Assembly (NCBI GenBank): GCA_023430315.1
Contig: JAEZAW010000102.1
Coordinates: 1-13,255, forward strand
DNA from: Pseudomonadota bacterium
Lineage (GTDB): Bacteria > Pseudomonadota > Alphaproteobacteria > Rhizobiales > Hyphomicrobiaceae
DNA length: 13,255 nt
Direction of reading: 5' to 3'
The notes under the pieces are model-generated. The model saw only the letters and a program-made list of their open reading frames with translations. It was not told the origin of the DNA and ran no database searches. A program made the translations under genes and the position numbers. Below are positions 1 to 7,700 of the stretch, one piece after another. Every line of letters starts with the position of its first letter. Positions within the stretch are counted from its first letter, which is position 1.

Positions 1-60
1 TCCCGGCGGGGGGGGGGGGGGGCCCCCCACCCCCCCGGGGGGCGGGGGGCGGGCGGCCCC
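1..60. repeat. G/C-only low-complexity tract
   Basis: Fifty-eight of the first 60 bases are G or C. There is a run of 15 G (8-22), a run of 6 C (23-28), a run of 7 C (30-36) and two runs of 6 G (37-42, 44-49). The following gene shows normal codon structure, so the tract is an abrupt change. It lies 20 bases past the stop of the acyl-CoA synthetase gene. Poly-G at a contig edge is typical of two-colour Illumina artefacts. A real GC hairpin terminator that was badly sequenced is the alternative. No coding content is seen. Confidence 0.7.
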
Positions 61-80
61 ACTCGCGCTGAACGCGCGAC

Positions 81-2777
81 CTACACCGCCGGCAGGTCCA
101 CGCCGAGCGGCAGCACCACCTCGCGCATGGTCGGATCACCCGGGACGGCTCTGATCTCGAAGCCGAGATCGGCGCACATGCGGAGCATGGTCGTGTTCTC
201 GGTGAGCACATCGCCATGCATGACGCCGATGCCGCGTGCCCGGGCGTGCGCGATGAGATGGCTCATGAGCGTCCAGCCGAGGCCGCGTCCCTTGATGTCG
301 GACCGTACGAGCACCGCATACTCGGCCCGCGCAAGATCCGGGTCTGCCGAATAGCGCGCCGCGCCGAGCATCGCGCCGCTCTGCTGGTCGATGGCGACGA
401 AGGCCATCTCGCGCGCGTAGTCGATCTGCGTCAGGCGGGCGAGAAGGCCGAAAGTCAGCGCCTTGACGGGCGCGAGAAAGCGCAGGCGGCGGTCCTCATC
501 GGTGACGTGCGCCATGTAGTCCCGGTAGATGGCTTCGTCCTCCGGTTTGATCGGGCGCAACAGAACCTTGCCGAGATGCTCGACGGAGATCTCCTTCTCC
601 CAGTCCGCGGGATAGGGTGCGATGGCCATCGGCACGCGCGGCTCTTTCTGCTCGGATCTGAGCGCGACGCGCGCATCCAGGGCGATCACGCCATTGGCGT
701 CGGCGAGCAGAGGATTGATGTCGAGCTCGCGAATCTCGGGATTCTCCGCGATGAGCTCGGAGAGGCGGACGAGGGCTGCGGCAATGCCGGCGCGGTCGGC
801 CGGCGGGCGATCGCGATAGCCGTGCAGGAGGCGATCGATCTGGGTCTGTCGCATGAGGCGGTCGGCGAGACCGAGATCGAGCGGCGGGAGCGCGAGCGCC
901 GTGTCGGCGACCGCTTCGACGGAAACGCCGCCGGCGCCGAACATGATGAGCGGACCGAAGGTCTGGTCGACGCTCATGCCGAGGATCAGCTCATGCGCGC
1001 CGGGACGGCGGATCATAGGCGAGATCGTGAAGCGTAGGGCGCGAGCGTGTGGGACGGCTTTGCGGACGCGTTCGAGCATCCGCTCGGCCTCGCTTACGGC
1101 ATCATCGGCCGTCGCGATGCTGAGGCGCACACCGCCGACATCCGATTTGTGGATCACATCCGGTGAGAGGATCTTCAGCACGATCGTGTTTCCCGAGGCC
1201 GCGATCCGCTCCGAGATCACGCGGACCTCGTCGAGATTGTTGGCGACTTCCGTGGGCACGATCGGAATGCCGTACGCGGCCATGAGATCCTTGCCATCGG
1301 CCTCACTGAGCATCGCGGTTCCGTCGGCAAGCGCCCGCTCGATGATGCCGCGCGCCTTCTCGCGGTCGACGCGCACATTCCGATCCATGGCCGGCGGTGC
1401 GCGCATGAGCTCGTTCTGGGCTCGCGTGTAGCGCACGAGCTGCATGAAGCCGCGGGCGGCGGCGGTCGGGGTCTCGTAGGTGGCGATGCGCTCGGCAGAG
1501 AAGAGGCGGCGCGCCTCCTCCGCCGCTGGATTGCCGAGCCAGTTCGTGAGCACGGGCTTGTCGAGCCTGCCCGCAGTGCGATGTTTCGCCAGCGTGTCGA
1601 GGAGGCGAGCGGCAATATCCGTACTGGAGGCGAGCGCCGTCGGGCAATTGATGACGAGCAGTGCCGAGGGATCGGGATCGTCGAGCATGATCTCGAAGGC
1701 GGTATTGTATCGCTCGGGGCTCGCGTCGCCGATGATGTCGACGGGATTGGCCTTGGACCAGTTCGCCGGCAGCACGGCCGAGAGCTTGTCGCGCGTCGCG
1801 TCGGCGAGCTTGGCCAGCTCGCCATCGTAGTCGGCGAGGCGGTCAGCCGCGAGCACGCCAGCGCCGCCCCCGTTGGTCAAGATCATGAGGCGCTCGCTCG
1901 CGAGGCGCGGCACTCGCGTCAGCGTCTCAGCAGCCTCGAACAGCTCGTCGAGATCGGTGACGCGCAGCACGCCGGCGCGACGGAAGGCAGCCTCGTAGGC
2001 GTTATCGGCGCCAGCGAGCCGCCCCGTATGCGATGCCGCCGCGGCAGCGGATGCGGCGTGCCGGCCTGATTTGACGACGACCACGGGTTTCACGCGCGCA
2101 GCGCGCCGCGCGGCCGACATGAACTTCGGCGCGCTGGTGACGGCCTCCATATAGAGGAGGATGGCTTTGCTGCGCGTATCGCCGGCGAGATAGTCGAGCA
2201 TGTCGCCAAAATCGACGTCGCTCATGTCACCGAGCGAGACGACGTGCGAGAAGCCGATGCGGCGCTCGGCGGCCCAATCGACGATGGCCGTCACCAGCGC
2301 GCCGGACTGTGAGAGCAGGGCGAGATCGCCGGCAGCGGGCGCGAGGTGCGAGAAGCTCGCGTTGAGTCCGAGATGCGGCAGTATCAAGCCGATGTTGTTT
2401 GGGCCGAGGATGCGGAAGATTTTTTCGCGCCCGGCCTCGAGGGCAGCGATCTTCTGCGCGTCGCTGAGGCCTGCTGTGATGACGATCGCCGCGCGCGTGC
2501 CGCGTTCAGCGAGCTCCGCGACAATACCGGGCACAGTCGCAGGTGGCGTCGCGATGATGGCGGCGTCCGGCGCTGCCGGAAGCGCGCCGATCGTTGAATG
2601 ACAGGCGCGACCCTGGATCGCGGCGTATTTCGGGTTCACGAGGTAGATATCGCCCTCGAAGCCGCCTGTGATCAGGTTGTGCGTGACGGTATTGCCGATC
2701 GAGCCGGGGCGTGGGCTCGCACCGATGAGCGCGACCGAGCGCGGCTCCAGAAGCGCGTCGAGATTGCGCAGCGTCAT
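81..2777 (-). CDS. ADP-forming acyl-CoA synthetase fused to GNAT protein acetyltransferase (Pat/PatZ-like)
   Basis: The 898-residue protein has the architecture of Salmonella Pat / E. coli PatZ. The N-terminus is a CoA-binding Rossmann domain (V-A-L-I-G-A-S near residue 15). Next is a ligase-CoA domain with S-H-T-G-R-L-A-G, whose His250 sits where ADP-forming acetyl-CoA synthetases carry the phosphohistidine. An ATP-grasp domain follows (K-S-D-V-G-G-V near 545). The C-terminal GNAT domain (about 715-898) has K829-G-R-G-L-G, a Lys variant of the Q/R-x-x-G-x-G/A acetyl-CoA loop. Family members acetylate acyl-CoA synthetases on a catalytic lysine and so switch them off; some relatives make acyl-CoA with ATP or ADP. 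The ATG at 2777 has AGAGGA 8 bases upstream and overlaps the stop of the upstream kinase gene (ATGA), implying translational coupling. Whether the synthetase half is active cannot be told here. My recollection is that Salmonella Pat lacks the catalytic His, so its presence is notable. Confidence 0.93.
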   Translation of the reverse strand: MTLRNLDALLEPRSVALIGASPRPGSIGNTVTHNLITGGFEGDIYLVNPKYAAIQGRACHSTIGALPAAPDAAIIATPPATVPGIVAELAERGTRAAIVITAGLSDAQKIAALEAGREKIFRILGPNNIGLILPHLGLNASFSHLAPAAGDLALLSQSGALVTAIVDWAAERRIGFSHVVSLGDMSDVDFGDMLDYLAGDTRSKAILLYMEAVTSAPKFMSAARRAARVKPVVVVKSGRHAASAAAAASHTGRLAGADNAYEAAFRRAGVLRVTDLDELFEAAETLTRVPRLASERLMILTNGGGAGVLAADRLADYDGELAKLADATRDKLSAVLPANWSKANPVDIIGDASPERYNTAFEIMLDDPDPSALLVINCPTALASSTDIAARLLDTLAKHRTAGRLDKPVLTNWLGNPAAEEARRLFSAERIATYETPTAAARGFMQLVRYTRAQNELMRAPPAMDRNVRVDREKARGIIERALADGTAMLSEADGKDLMAAYGIPIVPTEVANNLDEVRVISERIAASGNTIVLKILSPDVIHKSDVGGVRLSIATADDAVSEAERMLERVRKAVPHARALRFTISPMIRRPGAHELILGMSVDQTFGPLIMFGAGGVSVEAVADTALALPPLDLGLADRLMRQTQIDRLLHGYRDRPPADRAGIAAALVRLSELIAENPEIRELDINPLLADANGVIALDARVALRSEQKEPRVPMAIAPYPADWEKEISVEHLGKVLLRPIKPEDEAIYRDYMAHVTDEDRRLRFLAPVKALTFGLLARLTQIDYAREMAFVAIDQQSGAMLGAARYSADPDLARAEYAVLVRSDIKGRGLGWTLMSHLIAHARARGIGVMHGDVLTENTTMLRMCADLGFEIRAVPGDPTMREVVLPLGVDLPAV

Positions 2778-4402
2778 GGGGAGCGATCCTCTGGTGTGGG
2801 GGCGCCGAGCGCCGCAGAAATATGGGCGAGCGCCTTCTCGCGCGTTTCTTCGAGAGCACCACTGGCATCGAGCCGGTGCCAGTCAATGTGTCCCAGATCA
2901 TAGTCGAGCTGCCGCGCGACCACATCCGCCGTGGCGTCGGATGCATCACCCCTGCGCGCGGCGACGCGGTCCTTGAGCAGGCCTCCCGGAGCATCGAGCC
3001 AAAGGCCGATGAACGGAACGCGCGCCGCTTCCGCGACCCGCTCGATGGCCGCACGCTCGTGCGGCGCCGAATGCACGGCATCGACGATCGCGGTGTAGCC
3101 CGTGGCGAGGACGGTGGCTGCCTTTTCGTTGAGGGTCGCATAAACCTTGTCGGTGACAGCGTGAGCGTAGGCTTCGTCGGGCAGTCGCTCGGTTTCGCCT
3201 ACATTGAAGAGGCGCTTGCGCTCCAGGTCAGTGCGCAAATGGATGGCGCCGGGCGCGACGCCGACGCCAGAGGCGAGTGCCGCTGCGAGCGTAGACTTGC
3301 CACTTCCCGAGAGACCGCCAACCGCGATCAGGCAAGGGTTGGCCGGAGCCAGATACCGAACGGCCTGGTCGAGATAGCGGCGCGCATCGTCGAGCACGCC
3401 AGGCAGCGGCGTGTCCGCGCCGGTGATCCGATGCAGATCGACCATAGTGCGGACTCCAGCCCGTACCGCCATGAACAGCGGCAGCGCGGCGAGCCCTTCG
3501 AGATTGCGCGCGTCGGCGCGCCAGAGATAGCGGTTCAGCACCTCGTTGGCGCGTGCGCGCAGATTGCGGTGCTCGAGGTCCATGATCAGGAAGGCTAGAT
3601 CGTAGAGGATGTCGATCGTCGCCAGCTCTTCGTCGAATTCCAACGCATCGAAGGGCACAGGACGCCCGTGCCAGAGCACCATGTTGCCGAGGTGCAGATC
3701 GCCGTGGCAGCGCCGCCGGAATCCCGCGCGCGCCCGTTCGGCGAGAAGCAGTCGCACGCGGTCCAGGTGTGCGCGCGCCAACTCTGCAAATTCGGATCGG
3801 GCAGCGCCGATATGCGGATCGTCGGACTTAGCGCACGCCGTCGCGATGTCGGAGATGATCTTCTCGAATTGCGCAACGCCGTCACCGCCCGACGCTATGG
3901 AAGCGGCTTCATGCGCGGCGAACACGACATCGGCTATGACTTTTGCCATGGGCTGATCGATGCGCCCATCCTCGGCAACCTGGCTCAGGAGATCGTCCTG
4001 CGCGAAGCGGCGCATGTGCAGCACGAACTCGACTGTCTCGCCGGCACCGTCGAAGGCGAGGCCGCCATCACTCTCGCGGGTGATGCGCTTGAGACCGAGG
4101 TAGATGTCCGGAGCTGCCGGTCGGTTCAGCTCCAGTTCCCGCGCCAGGGTTGCCTGCCGCGCGTCGAGTGTCGTGAAATCCAGATAAGGCAGCCGGACAT
4201 GCTTCTTGATCTTGAAGGCGTCCTCGCCGGCCAGGAAAATGCGCGCGGCATGCGTCTCGATCACGTCCACGGGCTCGGGGCGCTCCGGATAGGACGCCGG
4301 ATCGGCGAGGAATACTGTGATCTCCGTCTCGCTCGAGATCGGGGCTGCTCGTTTGTCCGGCCCGATGGCTCTGCTCCTTCTCGATTGCCGCGATGTTGGC
4401 AC
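2774..4402 (-). CDS. Fused APH-like kinase / P-loop kinase (COG2187-COG0645 type)
   Basis: This 542-residue cytoplasmic protein has two kinase-like halves. The N-terminal half is an aminoglycoside-phosphotransferase fold: H233-G-D-L-H-L-G-N240 is the catalytic loop (Asp235 as base) and F-D-A-L-E-F-D just after it supplies the metal-binding acid. The C-terminal half starts with a Walker A motif, G363-L-S-G-S-G-K369-S, and resembles zeta-toxin or nucleotide-kinase P-loop proteins. Databases usually call this arrangement 'bifunctional aminoglycoside phosphotransferase/ATP-binding protein'; mycobacterial Rv2004c is, as I recall, a relative. The substrate is unknown, and an antibiotic-resistance role is not implied. 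The first possible start is GTG at 4402, with GAGG only 3 bases away. No other ATG/GTG/TTG was found before the conserved region begins near residue 30, so this start is kept with reservation. The gene overlaps the next one by 4 bases and probably forms a two-gene operon with it. Confidence 0.88.
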   Translation of the reverse strand: MPTSRQSRRSRAIGPDKRAAPISSETEITVFLADPASYPERPEPVDVIETHAARIFLAGEDAFKIKKHVRLPYLDFTTLDARQATLARELELNRPAAPDIYLGLKRITRESDGGLAFDGAGETVEFVLHMRRFAQDDLLSQVAEDGRIDQPMAKVIADVVFAAHEAASIASGGDGVAQFEKIISDIATACAKSDDPHIGAARSEFAELARAHLDRVRLLLAERARAGFRRRCHGDLHLGNMVLWHGRPVPFDALEFDEELATIDILYDLAFLIMDLEHRNLRARANEVLNRYLWRADARNLEGLAALPLFMAVRAGVRTMVDLHRITGADTPLPGVLDDARRYLDQAVRYLAPANPCLIAVGGLSGSGKSTLAAALASGVGVAPGAIHLRTDLERKRLFNVGETERLPDEAYAHAVTDKVYATLNEKAATVLATGYTAIVDAVHSAPHERAAIERVAEAARVPFIGLWLDAPGGLLKDRVAARRGDASDATADVVARQLDYDLGHIDWHRLDASGALEETREKALAHISAALGAPTPEDRSP

Positions 4403-4441
4403 GATCCTCGTGAGCAGTGAATACTTTCAGGTCGAGGCGCT

Positions 4442-4455
4442 TTGACGGTCGTCAA
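4442..4455. promoter_or_regulatory. Palindrome, possible operator
   Basis: TTGACG-GT-CGTCAA is a perfect inverted repeat with 6-base arms and a 2-base centre. It lies in the divergent region 40 bases upstream of the kinase start and about 170 bases upstream of dctQ. Symmetry and location fit an operator for a dimeric regulator, such as a GntR or LacI type, but no regulator gene is in the window. Binding is inference. Confidence 0.35.
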
Positions 4456-4517
4456 TGTGCGCGCGTCACCTGCATTTCCAGCTCATTCGCATTCCAAATT
4501 CCGCGATTGCGTTTTTG

Positions 4518-4546
4518 TTGCGTGACGCGACGTTCCGGCACATACT
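4518..4546 (+). promoter_or_regulatory. Candidate sigma-70 promoter of the TRAP operon
   Basis: TTGCGT (4518-4523), a 17-base spacer and CATACT (4541-4546) lie about 75 bases upstream of the dctQ start, in a locally AT-richer part of the intergenic region. Matches to the consensus are 3/6 and 4/6, so this is a weak call. Confidence 0.3.
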
Positions 4547-4622
4547 TCCAAAAAACAAGCCTGTCCGTATCAACCAGTGGACCGGCAATAGGGCCCGGAA
4601 CTCCCGGGGAGGAACGCTCGCG

Positions 4623-5177
4623 ATGACCGATCAGCCCGTGCGCTCCCCGGCGCCGGTGGCCGCGCTAGGCCGTCTCAACGCCGCTCTGTTGTTCGTTTGC
4701 CGATGGATCGCCATCGGCCTCGTCGCCGTCATCGCAGTGATCGTCATCGCGTCGGTCATCATGCGCTACGGCGTGAACAGCTCGCTCTCGTGGGCGGAGG
4801 ACGCCGCCAAGTTCCTGATGGTCTGGCTGGCATTCATCGGTGCGCCGCTCGGCTTCCGGCATGGTGCGCACGTCTCGCTCGAACTCCTGCCTCCACTCCC
4901 ATCGCTTGTGCATCGCATCATTCGTGTTGTCGTGCACGGGTCCGTATTTGCGCTGATGGTCTTGCTCGCACGCTACTCGTGGGCATTTGCCTGGAACGGT
5001 CGTTCGCAAGTTGCGCTGACGATCGGCGACGTCTCGATGTTCTGGATCTTCGTCTGCATGCCAATCGGATGCGCGCTCATGGCGCTCGTCGCGCTCGAGC
5101 TGATGCTTCTGACGATCTTGGGTATTCCCGAGCCGACGGTCGACGAGGAAGACATCATCTCGACGCAGGGCATGTAG
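4623..5177 (+). CDS. TRAP transporter small permease (DctQ family)
   Basis: This 184-residue inner-membrane protein has four hydrophobic segments (about residues 20-45, 62-78, 97-117 and 133-160). It also has the DctQ-type stretch S-W-A-E-D-A-A-K-F-L-M-V-W followed by an F-I-G-A-P-L-G-F-R-H-G-A-H-V block. DctQ proteins pair with the large DctM permease to drive sodium- or proton-coupled uptake of organic acids delivered by a periplasmic binding protein. The ATG at 4623 has GGGGAGGAA (4606-4614) about 9 bases upstream. A longer frame opening at 4455 was refused because its extra 56 residues are Arg/Cys-rich, lack an RBS and run through the promoter region. It is the first gene of a three-gene operon; dctM begins 24 bases after its stop. 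Substrate unknown. Confidence 0.92.
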   Translation: MTDQPVRSPAPVAALGRLNAALLFVCRWIAIGLVAVIAVIVIASVIMRYGVNSSLSWAEDAAKFLMVWLAFIGAPLGFRHGAHVSLELLPPLPSLVHRIIRVVVHGSVFALMVLLARYSWAFAWNGRSQVALTIGDVSMFWIFVCMPIGCALMALVALELMLLTILGIPEPTVDEEDIISTQGM

Positions 5178-5189
5178 CAACGCAATGTA

Positions 5190-5194
5190 GGGAG
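5190..5194 (+). promoter_or_regulatory. Ribosome binding site that fixes the dctM start
   Basis: GGGAG ends 7 bases before GTG 5202 but only 1 base before the in-frame TTG at 5196. The spacing therefore selects GTG 5202 as the dctM start. Confidence 0.6.
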
Positions 5195-5201
5195 CTTGCG
5201 C

Positions 5202-6485
5202 GTGAGTTTCGTCTTTCTTTGGGTGTTCCTGGTGACCATGGTCATCGGTGTCCCGGTCGTCTTCGCGCTTGCTCTCGGCCCCCTCGTCGGCATCCTGGTC
5301 GACGGTCGCTCGGTCTTCCTGAACCTCATCCCGCAGCGCCTCTTCGTCGGCATCAACGTCTATCCCCTGCTCGCCATTCCGCTCTTCGTACTGGCGGGCG
5401 AGATCATGAATGTCGGCGGCATCACGCAGCGTCTCGTCGACTTCTCGCAGAAGCTCGTTGGTCATCTGCGCGGCGGACTCGGCCACGTCACGATCGTGTC
5501 GGCGACGGTCTTCTCCGGGATCAGCGGATCGGCCGTCGCCGATGCCTCGGCGCTCGGGAAGATCCTCATTCCAAGCATGGCGCGCGAGGGCTACCACAAG
5601 GACTACGCCGCCGCCGTCGTTGCTGCCGCGACCGTACTCGGCCCGATCATTCCGCCGAGTATCATCATGGTGATCTATGCCTACATCATGCAGATCAACG
5701 TTGCTGCCCTGTTTGCCGCCGGCTGCATTCCGGGATTGATCATCGGTGCTGGCTTGATGACGGCGAACTATTGGATTTCCAAGCGGCGCGGTTATCCTGT
5801 TTCGGAGCGGCGCGCGACGGTTCGGGAGATCGCCTTCTCGCTCAAGGGCGCGTTCTGGGCATTGGTCGCGCCGTTCCTCATTCTTGGCGGCATTCTGGGC
5901 GGCGTGTTCACGCCAACCGAGGCGGCGGCGGCGGCGGTACTCTATGCCTTCATCGTCTCGGTCGTCGTGACGCGGGAGCTTCCATGGCGGGAGCTGCCCG
6001 AAGTCCTCTATCGTACCGCGGTCATCTCCGCCGCAATCTTGCTCGTCGTTGGAACAGCGATGATCTTCTCGTGGGTCGCCGGGCTTTCCGGCGTCACGGT
6101 CAAGATCGGCGAGTATCTCTTCTCCCTGTCATCAAATCCCTATGTGCTGCTGTTCCTCGTCAACGTGCTGCTGCTGATTGCCGGCTGCTTCCTCGATGCC
6201 GGTCCTGCAATCCTCATCCTGGGCCCCATCCTCGGGCCAACGCTCGCGCAGCTCGGCGTGGATCCGCTCCATTTCGCCCTCGTCATGTGCGTAAATCTTT
6301 CGCTCGGCCTCGCGACGCCGCCGATGGGCCTGCTGCTGTTCGTGGTCTCGGCAATGAGTCGCGAGAGCGTCATGAAAATCGCAATCCAGATGTGGCCGTT
6401 CTATCTCGTGCACCTCGCTGCGATCCTCGTAGTGACCTACGTGCCCGAGACGGCCCTTTGGCTGCCGAGAGTGCTCGGCCTGTGA
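5202..6485 (+). CDS. TRAP transporter large permease (DctM family)
   Basis: This very hydrophobic protein of 427 residues has the usual length for DctM, the ion-coupled transport subunit of TRAP systems (about 12 membrane segments). Family signatures are clear: F104-S-G-I-S-G-S-A-V-A-D-A-S-A-L-G-K and G147-P-I-I-P-P-S, with a matching repeat in the second half (L-D-A-G-P-A-I-L-I-L-G-P-I-L, then L-A-T-P-P-M-G). These glycine/proline-rich segments form the re-entrant hairpins of the transport domain. The GTG at 5202 is preferred over the TTG at 5196 on RBS spacing. It follows dctQ by 24 bases and precedes the binding-protein gene by 39 bases, so one mRNA is likely. The sequence does not reveal the substrate. 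Confidence 0.95.
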   Translation: MSFVFLWVFLVTMVIGVPVVFALALGPLVGILVDGRSVFLNLIPQRLFVGINVYPLLAIPLFVLAGEIMNVGGITQRLVDFSQKLVGHLRGGLGHVTIVSATVFSGISGSAVADASALGKILIPSMAREGYHKDYAAAVVAAATVLGPIIPPSIIMVIYAYIMQINVAALFAAGCIPGLIIGAGLMTANYWISKRRGYPVSERRATVREIAFSLKGAFWALVAPFLILGGILGGVFTPTEAAAAAVLYAFIVSVVVTRELPWRELPEVLYRTAVISAAILLVVGTAMIFSWVAGLSGVTVKIGEYLFSLSSNPYVLLFLVNVLLLIAGCFLDAGPAILILGPILGPTLAQLGVDPLHFALVMCVNLSLGLATPPMGLLLFVVSAMSRESVMKIAIQMWPFYLVHLAAILVVTYVPETALWLPRVLGL

Positions 6486-6524
6486 GTGCAAAAGAAGCAA
6501 CTGCAAGGGAGCGATGGAGGAAAC

Positions 6525-7571
6525 ATGAAGACGCTGCGGACACTCGCGACGGCGATCGCGTTCTCACTCGCCGCAACTGCGCCTGCACTGGCGCAGTTTA
6601 CACTGAAGATCGGCCATGTCGGTCCGGCGACGGACATCTCCGATGATCACGTGGCCTCGGTCTTTCTCAAGTCGTTCATCGAGAGCCGCTCGGGCGGTCG
6701 CATCAAGGTCGAGATCTTTCCAGCCTCGCAGCTCGGTGATTTCCGCGCGCACGTCGAGCAGGTCCAACTCGGCGGCATCGAGGCGACGCACACATCCGTC
6801 GGTGGCATCGGCCAGTTTTTTCCCGAGATCCAGGTTCTCGAGCTGCCGTATCTCATTCCCAACGATCTCATTGCCGAGCGCCTCGCACGCGGGCCACTGT
6901 TCAAGGAGATCCGGGACGCTGTCCTGAAGAAGACCGGTAACGTGCGGTTGATGTCGATCACCAATACGGGACGCTTCCGCTCGTTCTTCACGACCAGGAA
7001 GCCGATCTATTCGGCGGCCGATCTCAAGGGCATTAAGATGCGCACGGTGGATTCGCCGCTCGAGATCGAGTTCGTCCGTTACCTTGGCGGCAATCCGACG
7101 CCGGTCGTATGGGGAGAGCTCTACACCTCGCTCAAGACGAATGTCGTCGAAGGCACCAAGAACGCCGCGACCGACATTATCCCGACGAATATGCACGACT
7201 CGCTGAAGTTCGTGATCCTCGACGAGCACGCGTTTCTGTGGGGCTTCAACTGGGTCAGCGACAAGTGGCTGCAGTCGCTGCCGAAGGATCTTCAGGAGCT
7301 GGTCGCCGACGCGTTCGTCCAGATGGCCGACGTGCAGTTCCAGTACAACAAGGAGTACGAGGGCAAGAGTCTCGCCGTGTTCGCGAAGTCGGGCGGCAAG
7401 ATCCATATTCCGACGGACGAGCAGCGCAAGACCTTCACCGTAGCCAAGGACCACATGCGCAAGTGGTTCATCGAGAAGTATGGCCCGGAGTGGGTTGAAA
7501 AGGCCGAGAAGGCCGTGGCTTCGGCTGAGGCCGACGTTGCGAAAGAGCGCGCGATCGTGCTCGGCCGCTGA
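6525..7571 (+). CDS. TRAP transporter periplasmic substrate-binding protein (DctP family)
   Basis: The 348-residue precursor has a Sec signal peptide (residues 1-23, ending A-L-A before Gln24). The mature part has typical DctP features: an early K-I-G-H-V-G-P strand, F-P-A-S-Q-L-G, then L-K-G-I-K-M-R173-T. Arg173 is at the position of the conserved arginine that clamps the substrate carboxylate in DctP proteins. It is followed by the G-G-N-P-T-P-V-V-W-G-E-L-Y-T-S-L segment. The ligand is therefore probably a carboxylate, but its identity cannot be read from sequence. ATG 6525 has GGAGG (6516-6520) 4 bases upstream. It is the last gene of the Q-M-P operon; strong hairpins follow its stop. Confidence 0.95.
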   Translation: MKTLRTLATAIAFSLAATAPALAQFTLKIGHVGPATDISDDHVASVFLKSFIESRSGGRIKVEIFPASQLGDFRAHVEQVQLGGIEATHTSVGGIGQFFPEIQVLELPYLIPNDLIAERLARGPLFKEIRDAVLKKTGNVRLMSITNTGRFRSFFTTRKPIYSAADLKGIKMRTVDSPLEIEFVRYLGGNPTPVVWGELYTSLKTNVVEGTKNAATDIIPTNMHDSLKFVILDEHAFLWGFNWVSDKWLQSLPKDLQELVADAFVQMADVQFQYNKEYEGKSLAVFAKSGGKIHIPTDEQRKTFTVAKDHMRKWFIEKYGPEWVEKAEKAVASAEADVAKERAIVLGR

Positions 7572-7588
7572 CTGCGGTCGACCGCACA

Positions 7589-7612
7589 GCGGTCCGCCGG
7601 GGGACGGACTGC
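7589..7612 (+). terminator. Hairpin after dctP, weak terminator
   Basis: GCGGTCCG (7589-7596) pairs with CGGACTGC (7605-7612), 8 pairs including one G-U, with an 8-base loop. It is followed by CTTTG, a short U-tract. It starts 17 bases after the dctP stop and may end or attenuate the TRAP transcript. Confidence 0.4.
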
Positions 7613-7616
7613 CTTT

Positions 7617-7653
7617 GCCCCCTCCACCTCGGTTTGACCGGGCCGGAGGGGGC
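7617..7653 (+). terminator. Strong GC hairpin between dctP and the hydratase gene
   Basis: GCCCCCTCC (7617-7625) pairs with GGAGGGGGC (7645-7653), nine perfect pairs. Inside, CGGT-TTG-ACCG (7630-7640) forms an inner stem, separated by a small internal loop. No U-tract follows, so it may be a Rho-assisted terminator, an mRNA 3'-end stabiliser or an attenuator for the hydratase gene, which starts 47 bases later. Confidence 0.5.
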
Positions 7654-7700
7654 ATGGCACTCTCCATCGATCATCGTCGCGAGGGATGAGGACGCCACCC

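Noticed and set aside
2774..4402. Aminoglycoside resistance gene
   Set aside because: The H-G-D catalytic loop is shared by many small-molecule kinases. The fusion to a P-loop kinase and the chromosomal context point to a housekeeping kinase of unknown substrate.
4455..4622. N-terminal extension of dctQ by 56 residues
   Set aside because: No RBS at 4455; the extension crosses the likely promoter and is unlike DctQ N-termini. ATG 4623 has a strong RBS.
4697..6646. Long plus-strand open frame of 649 codons over the TRAP genes
   Set aside because: It is out of frame with dctQ and dctM, has an Arg/His/Ala-rich product without domains, and reflects high GC content.
6564..7667. Minus-strand open frame of 367 codons opposite dctP
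   Set aside because: It is antisense to a clear DctP gene, with Arg/Leu/Asp-biased composition and no recognisable motif.
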